DNA from: Saprospiraceae bacterium
GTDB taxonomy: Bacteria; Bacteroidota; Bacteroidia; Chitinophagales; Saprospiraceae
Assembly: GCA_019634045.1 (NCBI GenBank)
Contig: JAHQWA010000375.1
Coordinates: 1 to 39,766 of the forward strand
Direction of reading: 5' to 3'
DNA length: 39,766 nt
Shown: piece after piece, positions 25,605 through 32,078 of the stretch
Position numbering within the stretch: position 1 is the first letter of the stretch
Layout: every line of letters starts with the position of its first letter
The notes under the pieces: generated by a model
Seen by the model: only the letters and a program-made list of their open reading frames with translations
What the model was told of the DNA's origin: nothing
Database searches by the model: none
Translations under genes and position numbers: made by a program

Positions 25605-25664
25605 AAAAACAGGGCTATTTCCTCAGCCCATAAAGAGGTAGGTTATATTTTAGGGGAATTTTTG

Positions 25665-25699
25665 TTGGGAGTCATATTTTTGGCTCCCAATTTTTTTTT
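25665..25699 (+). terminator. Intrinsic terminator after pseI
   Basis: TTGGGAG (25665-25671) pairs with CTCCCAA (25684-25690), with a 12-base loop, and is followed directly by nine T residues (25691-25699). It lies 60 bases after the pseI stop and separates the polysaccharide locus from the signalling operon. Confidence 0.92.
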
Positions 25700-25871
25700 G
25701 CATATTGTAGTCGACACACCTACCTAAAACTTTTTCGGATTATTTCCGTATACCATCTAGTACAAAGAAATCATATATTCTTTACCGATATATGAATAGT
25801 GCTTTAAGGTCAACTCCTTCGCGGGTACACCTTAGGAAACCCACCAATATATCTTCTTCAAACATGGCCTA

Positions 25872-26047
25872 GATTGCTGTAACTCCGCAATCAAGACAAC
25901 TGATTCTATTATTCACTAATAGTGGTCCCTTTTATTGCCTTTCGAACTAGGCAATGAAAGTCAAAGCCCAATGGCATTTGGGATTGGAGGTACTCCCTTC
26001 TATTGTTTCCAAAGCTTGGCTCCACCACTATAGGTTAATTCCCAAAT
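25872..26047 (+). promoter_or_regulatory. Structured leader candidate upstream of the H-NOX gene
   Basis: Hairpin 1: GATTGC (25872-25877) with GCAATC (25887-25892). Hairpin 2: 25929-25940 with 25949-25960, 12 pairs including one G-U, 8-base loop. Hairpin 3: CCCAA (25967-25971) with TTGGG (25978-25982). A closing pair ATAGTGGT (25919-25926) with ACCACTAT (26024-26031) encloses hairpins 2 and 3. An alternative helix pairs ATTTGGGA (25976-25983) with TCCCAAAT (26040-26047), 17 bases before the ATG. It would exclude hairpin 3. This resembles a switchable leader, but no known riboswitch class was recognised. Confidence 0.45.
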
Positions 26048-26063
26048 AAATAAACACCCCTAC

Positions 26064-26606
26064 ATGAAAGGTATTGTATTTACAGAATTCCTGGAGATGG
26101 TCGAAGAAAAATTCGGCTATGAGATGGTCGACGAGATAATCGCTGAAGGCGACCTGCCCTCTGGTGGTTCTTACACCTCCGTGGGTACCTATTCCCATGG
26201 CGAGATGGTTCAGTTAATCGTGGGTCTAAGTCAAAAAACAAAGAAAGATGTTCCTTCCTTATTGAAGGCCTTTGCACTTTATTTTTTCGATACTTTGGAA
26301 AAAACCTACCCACAATTTCTCGAGGCCGCTGATAATGCTTTCGACTTCCTGGAGTCCATCGAAAATTACATCCATGTGGAAGTACGAAAGCTTTATCCAG
26401 ATGCGGAGCTCCCTACCTTTGAAACAAGTCTTTTAGCGGATAATACCCTTGAGATGATCTATACTTCGGAACGTGCCATGTCTGATTTCGCAGAAGGCCT
26501 AATGGAACGTGCCATTGGGTATTACGGTGAAGATGCCTCCATAGTAAAGAAAAACCTTAGTGAGGACGGCAAGAAAGTGCAATTCGTGGTGACTAAGAAT
26601 GGGTAA
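26064..26606 (+). CDS. H-NOX heme nitric oxide/oxygen-binding protein
   Basis: 180-residue stand-alone H-NOX domain, a heme protein that senses NO by a change at the iron-histidine bond. The proximal ligand is His104 in ENYIHVEVRKLYPDAELP, and the propionate-binding motif YxSxR is Tyr133-Thr-Ser135-Glu-Arg137. The N-terminus MKGIVFTEFLEMVEEKFGYE and the length fit bacterial H-NOX proteins. Facultative aerobes' H-NOX proteins usually bind NO and inhibit a neighbouring kinase. Here the stop codon lies only 2 bases before the start of a hybrid histidine kinase, which makes a functional pair very likely. An oxygen-binding form would need a distal-pocket Tyr, which cannot be judged by eye. Confidence 0.96.
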   Translation: MKGIVFTEFLEMVEEKFGYEMVDEIIAEGDLPSGGSYTSVGTYSHGEMVQLIVGLSQKTKKDVPSLLKAFALYFFDTLEKTYPQFLEAADNAFDFLESIENYIHVEVRKLYPDAELPTFETSLLADNTLEMIYTSERAMSDFAEGLMERAIGYYGEDASIVKKNLSEDGKKVQFVVTKNG

Positions 26607-26608
26607 GC

Positions 26609-28723
26609 ATGGATCAGATCGAGGTATTTAAACGTAGAATTGAAAGGGAGCGCAATGCGCGAAAGCAAGCCGAGGCTATTCTTGAACAGAAAGCCCTGGA
26701 GCTCTTTCATGCCAATGAAGAACTGCGCAGACTCAATGAAAGCCTCGAAACAAAGGTAGAAGAGCGTACTCGTAAGCTAGAGGTTAGCGAGCAGAAACAT
26801 CGAGTGATCATGGAAAACATGCATTTGGGGCTCATCGAAATGGACCTGAATCAGAAGATCATTCGCGCCTACCAGAAATTCTGCCAAATGACGGGCTACA
26901 GTCATCAAGAACTCGAAGGAAGGCTTCTCGGCGATGTCCTAATGAGCAGGGAAGATTTGGCTCGTTTGCAACAGGAGGTTAAGGATAATGAACAAGAGGC
27001 GGGAAGCAGTTTTGAAATTCAGTTAACCAAGAAAAATGGCAAGAAACTTTGGGTATTGGTTTCCGTTAGCCCGATTTATGATTTAAATAATAAACTAGTT
27101 GGTTTCCTAGGCATTAGTTTTGACCTCTCTGCCAGGAAAGAATTGGAGCACGATTTGGCCACTGCCCGGGATGAAGCGGAACAGGCTAAAGATGCGGAGA
27201 GTCAGTTTCTGGCTCGAATGAGTCATGAGATTAGGACGCCCCTGAATGCTATCATCGGGATGTCACATATTCTGTTTGACACCAGTCCCACAGATGCCCA
27301 ACAGGAGTACTTATCCATCTTAAAAAGCTCGGCGGATATACTATTGGCATTGATCAATGATATTTTGGACTTCTCTAAGATCCAAGCTGGGGAAATTTCT
27401 GTCAACCCAAAGGAATTTGACCTGCCAGGTGTTGTTCGTTCCTTACAAAAAACCTTCCAGCACAAATTAGAAGGAAAACCAGTAGAGGTAGTGGCCAATG
27501 TAGACTATAACATCAAGAACTTACTTATTGGTGACGACCTTCTACTCAATCAAATTCTATTGAACTTGCTGGGGAACGCCGCCAAATTCACCTCGGAAGG
27601 GCAAATTGGTGTTCAGGTTAAATTGCTGGAGCGCAGAGATAAGAAAGTGTTGCTTGAATTCATTGTACACGATACGGGAATCGGTGTGTCAAAAGAAAAG
27701 TTGGAACTGATTTTTGAAAACTTTAAGCAGGCAGATGGTGAAGTGCGGCATAAGTTCGGCGGTACTGGTTTAGGTCTTGCCATAACCCGGCAGTTAGTGG
27801 AATTGCAAGGAGGTCAGATCTACGCAGAAGGAGAATTGGGTGTGGGTACTTCTTTCATATTCACCATCGAATATGAAGATTCTGGTATCCTACCGACCCT
27901 AGTCACCGAAAAATTACCTACTGCTGCGGATGTCGATGTAGCAAATACACAGATCCTTGTCGCTGAGGATAATATAATGAATCGCAAATACGTCGCCACA
28001 CTATTTAAGAAATGGAAGATACCCATCCATTTTGCCCATAATGGGAAAGAGGCTGTAGAACGAGCACAAGAACAAATCTTCGACCTTATTCTGATGGACA
28101 TTTCAATGCCGGAAATGGATGGATATGAAGCAACGATCGCGATTCGCAACACCCAAAACCCAAATCAGCATACACCTATCGTCGCACTTACCGCTTCTGC
28201 CTTGGTCAGCAAGAAAGAGAAGGCCTTTCAGATCGGGATGACCGACTACATGGCCAAACCCTATAAACCAATGAAGCTCTTACAGAAAATAAAAACTCAC
28301 ATTAATTCCAGACAAACACAAATAATAGAAATGGAAGAAAACCAGAATTTTGCTTTCAATGAGAAACTAGACATCAAGACACTCGAAGCTCTCTATGAAG
28401 ATGATTTGGAGTACGCGGCTGATCTCTTTGAAACCTTTCTCGACTTTACTGTTGAAGAATTCAAGCCCTTAAAAGGCTTGATCGATGCAGAAGACTGGGC
28501 CAGCACAAAAGGACTGGCTCATAAATTGAAACCTACTTTTTCTATGGTGGGCTTATCGACCGTCGAATCCAAAATGATGGAGATTGAACATCTAGCAATG
28601 CAAGCAGGAAACAAAGAAAAGATTCTCCACTTGCATCAAGAGGTTGAACAAGCCATAGCAGAATATGTCCCTATTCTAAACGCTGATCTTGACAAAATGA
28701 AGCGCATTATCGGCGTTGCCTGA
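26609..28723 (+). CDS. H-NOX-associated hybrid histidine kinase (PAS-HisKA-HATPase-REC-HPt)
   Basis: 704-residue cytosolic hybrid kinase with no membrane segment. The order is an N-terminal coiled coil (about 1-65, KRRIERERNARKQAEAILEQ), PAS (about 65-175), HisKA with phosphorylated His206 in ARMSHEIRTPLNAI, and HATPase (N box LLNLLGNAAKFT, DTGIGV, GGTGLGLAI at about 384). A receiver domain follows, with Asp497 in LILMDISMPEMDGYEA, and then an HPt domain with His638 in LAHKLKPTFSMVGL. All four phosphotransfer sites of a His-Asp-His relay are thus in one chain apart from the final Asp. It lacks any own gas sensor and lies 2 bases after the H-NOX gene, so H-NOX probably controls it. The LytTR regulator follows after 21 bases. 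Confidence 0.94.
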   Translation: MDQIEVFKRRIERERNARKQAEAILEQKALELFHANEELRRLNESLETKVEERTRKLEVSEQKHRVIMENMHLGLIEMDLNQKIIRAYQKFCQMTGYSHQELEGRLLGDVLMSREDLARLQQEVKDNEQEAGSSFEIQLTKKNGKKLWVLVSVSPIYDLNNKLVGFLGISFDLSARKELEHDLATARDEAEQAKDAESQFLARMSHEIRTPLNAIIGMSHILFDTSPTDAQQEYLSILKSSADILLALINDILDFSKIQAGEISVNPKEFDLPGVVRSLQKTFQHKLEGKPVEVVANVDYNIKNLLIGDDLLLNQILLNLLGNAAKFTSEGQIGVQVKLLERRDKKVLLEFIVHDTGIGVSKEKLELIFENFKQADGEVRHKFGGTGLGLAITRQLVELQGGQIYAEGELGVGTSFIFTIEYEDSGILPTLVTEKLPTAADVDVANTQILVAEDNIMNRKYVATLFKKWKIPIHFAHNGKEAVERAQEQIFDLILMDISMPEMDGYEATIAIRNTQNPNQHTPIVALTASALVSKKEKAFQIGMTDYMAKPYKPMKLLQKIKTHINSRQTQIIEMEENQNFAFNEKLDIKTLEALYEDDLEYAADLFETFLDFTVEEFKPLKGLIDAEDWASTKGLAHKLKPTFSMVGLSTVESKMMEIEHLAMQAGNKEKILHLHQEVEQAIAEYVPILNADLDKMKRIIGVA

Positions 28724-28744
28724 CCCCCTTAAAATCCCTGACAA

Positions 28745-29437
28745 ATGGTATTAAACTGTATTATTGTTGACGATGACATGATGGCCCGCAAAGGGCTGGA
28801 AAGACTTTGCGACAAATCAGAATTACTCAATACAATTGGTATCTGTGAAAACGCAACAAAAGCCCTCGAACTTTTATCGAAAGAAGTCGTCGATCTCATT
28901 TTCCTGGATATAGAGATGCCAGAAATCACGGGAATCGAATTTTTAGAAAATGCCGTTTCCCTACCCCAAGTAATATTTACAACATCTAACAAAGAATACG
29001 CCTACGAGGCCTACAATTATCAAGTGACTGATTTTCTAAAGAAACCCATTACCTACCCTCGCTTTAAGCAAGCGGTAGAGAAGGCTTATGCCATCCACGA
29101 AAAGAACAATGCCTATAAGGCCAATGCCCAAGAAGTATACGTCAGAGAAGATGGTCGATTCGTACGAATCCCTTTTGATCATATCCTATACTTCGAAAAT
29201 GTAGGCGATTATGTACGAGTCAAAACCATACAAGGCAGCCACATTATCCATGGCACCTTGAAAGGCATCAATGGCAAGCTCGACAACCCCCGATTCTTAA
29301 AGGTACATCGCTCGTTTATCGTGAACCTCAGCAAGATCAAGGATATCGAAGAAAATACCCTGGTTATCGAAAAGAAAGTAATACCGATCAGCCGAGCCAA
29401 TAAGCCCGTATTGATGGGCAAACTCAATTTACTTTAA
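28745..29437 (+). CDS. LytTR-family response regulator
   Basis: 230-residue response regulator: an N-terminal receiver domain (about 1-120) with phosphoacceptor Asp55 in LIFLDIEMPEITG and acidic residues in CIIVDDDMMA, and a C-terminal LytTR DNA-binding domain (about 130-230). The latter shows VYVREDGRFVRIPFDHILYFE, then VHRSFIVNLSKIKDIEENTL, which are diagnostic for LytTR. LytTR proteins bind tandem direct repeats about 21-22 bp apart. It lies between the first hybrid kinase and the sigma-54 activator and is a likely target of the HPt domains of both kinases. Its DNA targets are not known from this window, although 21-bp tandem repeats occur in the nearby polysaccharide locus. Confidence 0.95.
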   Translation: MVLNCIIVDDDMMARKGLERLCDKSELLNTIGICENATKALELLSKEVVDLIFLDIEMPEITGIEFLENAVSLPQVIFTTSNKEYAYEAYNYQVTDFLKKPITYPRFKQAVEKAYAIHEKNNAYKANAQEVYVREDGRFVRIPFDHILYFENVGDYVRVKTIQGSHIIHGTLKGINGKLDNPRFLKVHRSFIVNLSKIKDIEENTLVIEKKVIPISRANKPVLMGKLNLL

Positions 29438-29461
29438 CCTACACTAATCTGATCGTTATAG

Positions 29462-30826
29462 ATGGCAGCCCAAACACAAAATACACGGATCTTCGTTGTT
29501 GAAGATGACCCTATTTATCAGCGCATGATTAAATACCTGATGGAATTCAACCCTGATCATGAGGTCCACGTCTTTTCTACTGGTCAAGAATGTCTTCAAC
29601 ATTTAGACAAACAACCCAACATCATTTCGCTTGATTATAGTCTTCCTGATATGACCGGAGAAGAGGTGCTGCGTAAAATCAAGGCCGCTAATCAAGATAT
29701 TCACGTACTAATTCTCTCTGGACAGCAAGATATAGCGACCGCAGTAAAACTCTTGAAGAACGGAGCATTCGACTACATTACGAAAGATAGCGAGACAAAG
29801 GATCGATTACTAAACGCCATCCGACACATCAAAGATCAAAAGAATCTCAAAGAAGAGGTCAATATGCTCCGGGAGGAATTAGAGATCAAGTATGAATTTG
29901 GCAACTCCGTGATTGGAAATAGCTCCGTGATGCAGCCAGTTTTCCGCATGATGAAAAAGGCCGCGCAAAGCAACATCACCGTTTCTTTATACGGTGCTAC
30001 TGGTACCGGTAAAGAAGTGGTGGCAAAAAGCATTCATTTCAATTCTCCAAGGCAAAAAGGGCCATTTATTCCAGTGAATATGGGAGCCATTCCTAGAGAA
30101 TTAGTTGAAAGTGAGCTGTTTGGTCACGAAAAAGGAGCCTTTACTGGAGCTATTGCTCGCAAGAAGGGACACTTTGAATTAGCTAACGGTGGAACTCTCT
30201 TCCTTGACGAAGTGGCAGAAATGGATATAAGTGCCCAAACTAAGTTGCTCCGAGCGCTACAAGAACGCGAGATTGTTCGGGTAGGAGGAGAAAAGCCCAT
30301 CCCATTTGATGCCCGAATTGTCATTGCCACGCACAAGGACTTAGGAGAAGAGGTGCGCAGAGGAAGATTTCGAGAAGACCTGTACTATCGACTCCTAGGA
30401 CTGAACATCAAGCTTCCACTTTTAATGGAAAGAGGCAATGATATCTTATTGTTGGCTCAGGCTTTCTTGGATCGGTTTACGAGCCAAAATAGCATGGGTA
30501 AAATGTCTATTGCTAAAAGCGCTAAAAACAAGTTAATGGGATATAGCTATCCAGGCAATGTCCGCGAACTCAAAGCGATCATCGAATTAGCAGCAGTACT
30601 AGCGAATGACCGAATCATCCAGGAAGAGGATATCCAGTTTAACAGCATTCAAAGAGAGGCTGGATTTCTCGCACAAGAACTGACTTTGGAAGGATATAAA
30701 AACCTCATCATCAAATCCTTCTTGGACAAGTACAATGATGATGTAATGCTGGTAGCCAAAAAACTCGACATCGGAAAGTCGACGATCTACCGCATGCTCA
30801 AGGAAGAAAGAGTACAGGTAAATTAA
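29462..30826 (+). CDS. NtrC-family sigma-54-dependent response regulator
   Basis: 454-residue enhancer-binding protein. The receiver domain (about 5-125) carries Asp58 in IISLDYSLPDMTG. The AAA+ domain (about 155-385) has Walker A GATGTGKE at 178-185, the sigma-54 contact loop GAFTGA at 225-230, and Walker B-like GGTLFLDEVAEM. A C-terminal helix-turn-helix (VAKKLDIGKSTIYRMLKEE) binds DNA. Phosphorylation would allow it to open sigma-54 promoters. It is 24 bases after the LytTR gene, so it should share the transcript; a hairpin immediately after its stop may end part of that transcript. No sigma-54 promoter (GG-N10-GC) was found with confidence nearby. Confidence 0.96.
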   Translation: MAAQTQNTRIFVVEDDPIYQRMIKYLMEFNPDHEVHVFSTGQECLQHLDKQPNIISLDYSLPDMTGEEVLRKIKAANQDIHVLILSGQQDIATAVKLLKNGAFDYITKDSETKDRLLNAIRHIKDQKNLKEEVNMLREELEIKYEFGNSVIGNSSVMQPVFRMMKKAAQSNITVSLYGATGTGKEVVAKSIHFNSPRQKGPFIPVNMGAIPRELVESELFGHEKGAFTGAIARKKGHFELANGGTLFLDEVAEMDISAQTKLLRALQEREIVRVGGEKPIPFDARIVIATHKDLGEEVRRGRFREDLYYRLLGLNIKLPLLMERGNDILLLAQAFLDRFTSQNSMGKMSIAKSAKNKLMGYSYPGNVRELKAIIELAAVLANDRIIQEEDIQFNSIQREAGFLAQELTLEGYKNLIIKSFLDKYNDDVMLVAKKLDIGKSTIYRMLKEERVQVN

Positions 30827-30852
30827 TGCTGCTTTGCTGAAGCAGCAGCCTT
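30827..30852 (+). terminator. Hairpin immediately after the NtrC-type gene
   Basis: TGCTGCTT (30827-30834) pairs perfectly with AAGCAGCA (30840-30847), 5-base loop, starting right after the TAA stop. The following GCCTTTTGCC has only a four-T run, so termination may be partial. It could set the level of the FIST-kinase part of the cluster or mark an mRNA processing site. Confidence 0.6.
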
Positions 30853-30891
30853 TTGCCAGTCTACCTAAATAAATGTCCTCAAAGAGAGGCC

Positions 30892-30914
30892 GTACGAATA
30901 TACCTTGTACGAAT
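30892..30914 (+). repeat. 8-bp direct repeat upstream of the FIST gene
   Basis: GTACGAAT occurs at 30892-30899 and again at 30907-30914, 15 bp apart, in the 122-base gap upstream of the chosen FIST start. It could be an operator half-site pair for a promoter of the FIST-kinase genes. It also lies inside a longer possible reading frame using the TTG at 30853, where it would encode VRI twice. Confidence 0.3.
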
Positions 30915-30948
30915 CAATTACCATTCATTTAATTTACAACACCAAAAA

Positions 30949-32067
30949 ATGCTTATAACCCAGTTAAAACAAGACCTAATTCTCCAAGAGATCCAAAAAT
31001 TTTCGCTAGCCGAAGGAGATATCTTAATGCTATTGATAGCGACAGATTCTTCAGCTCCTGTCAAAGCCTTAGTAGAAGCCCTACAAAAACTAGAAATCCC
31101 ATTCTTTGGGGCTTTATTTCCTGGTATCATATATGGGACGAAAGAGATTACAGAAGGCATCATCATTAAAAAATGGAAGGCTGCTACTCCTCCGATCATT
31201 ATCAAGGAAGTGGCTAGCCAGCGATTGACAGGATTGGATAAACTGATACTGCCAGAAACACAGGAAAAACTAACAGCTTTTACTTTTATCGATGGTTTAA
31301 CGGGACATATTGACAACTTCCTCGAGAACCTAAACAATATCTTCGGTGGAAAAGTCAACTTTATTGGAGGAGGAGCAGGCGTCATGAGCTTCGAGCAACA
31401 ACCTTGTGTGTTTACTAATGAAGGTTTTTTCGAAGACGCTGCCGTGGTCTGTTTAACCGCCGAAAAAAGTAGGCTAGGTGTCAGACATGGATGGGAAAAG
31501 GTAGCGGGGCCCTTGGTAGCTACACAAACAGAGGGGAATGTAATCCATCAATTGAATTGGAATAATGCCTTTGAAGAGTATAAAGCCATTATCAAAGCAG
31601 ATAGTGGCCTGGAGATCGATCACAATAATTTCTTCGAAATAGCTAAGAATTACCCATTTGGTATCTATCGTGAAAATGAAGAAGACATTGTTCGAGATCC
31701 TTTCAAAGTAGGCGAAAATGGAGAGCTTATTTGTTTTGGAGAAGTGAAACCTCATACTGTACTGAATGTATTAAAAGGAGAGCCGAGCACTCTAATTGAT
31801 GCGGCTCAAGAGGCCATCAATGATTGTAAGACGCAAAATACTAGCCAATTGACCGCCTCAGAAACTATGGTTGTCAACTGTATTTCTCGGCGACACTTTT
31901 TGGAAGGTGCGTTTGAGGATGAAATGGAGATTATAGCCAAAGAAGTGAAAACGGTTGAAGGGGAGGTCCCACATGGTATCTTGAGTCTAGGGGAAATATC
32001 GTCCTATGGTACCGGCTTATTGGACATCTTCAACAAAACCATTGTGGTAGGTACCTTCAGTAATTAG
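30949..32067 (+). CDS. FIST-domain protein, candidate NosP-type NO sensor
   Basis: 372 residues from the ATG at 30949, which has an A-rich upstream (ACACCAAAAA). A TTG at 30853 would add 32 residues unlike the family, so I prefer the ATG. FIST_N (about 20-200) and FIST_C (about 210-360) domains are visible: FINGLT-like FTFIDGLTGHIDNFL, VNFIGGGAGVMSF, LGVRHGWEKVAGPL, and later VVNCISRRHFLEG. FIST proteins are ligand sensors for signalling; one subgroup, NosP, binds heme and senses NO and is usually encoded next to a hybrid kinase. Here a hybrid kinase starts 11 bases after the stop. Heme binding cannot be shown from sequence alone; an amino-acid or other ligand is possible. Confidence 0.82.
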   Translation: MLITQLKQDLILQEIQKFSLAEGDILMLLIATDSSAPVKALVEALQKLEIPFFGALFPGIIYGTKEITEGIIIKKWKAATPPIIIKEVASQRLTGLDKLILPETQEKLTAFTFIDGLTGHIDNFLENLNNIFGGKVNFIGGGAGVMSFEQQPCVFTNEGFFEDAAVVCLTAEKSRLGVRHGWEKVAGPLVATQTEGNVIHQLNWNNAFEEYKAIIKADSGLEIDHNNFFEIAKNYPFGIYRENEEDIVRDPFKVGENGELICFGEVKPHTVLNVLKGEPSTLIDAAQEAINDCKTQNTSQLTASETMVVNCISRRHFLEGAFEDEMEIIAKEVKTVEGEVPHGILSLGEISSYGTGLLDIFNKTIVVGTFSN

Positions 32068-32078
32068 TCGACTAAGCA

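Larger units (their letters stand above)
25605..26063. other. Intergenic region between pseI and the H-NOX gene
   Basis: 459 bases without a gene. It starts with a short GGGCT/AGCCC hairpin just after pseI, then a strong intrinsic terminator, an AT-rich stretch (25700-25800) likely to hold the H-NOX operon promoter, and a run of hairpins from 25872 to 26047. No clean Bacteroidota promoter pair was found. Confidence 0.6.

Noticed and set aside
25613..25630. GGGCT/AGCCC hairpin just after pseI
   Set aside because: Only five pairs and no T-run; the terminator 35 bases further is much stronger.
26080..26313. 77-codon arginine-rich minus-strand frame inside the H-NOX gene
   Set aside because: It is a shadow of a well-conserved gene and its arginine-rich content follows from antisense codons.
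30853..30948. TTG start for the FIST protein giving 32 extra residues
   Set aside because: The extra part has no family likeness and crosses a direct repeat; the ATG at 30949 has an A-rich upstream as expected in this phylum.
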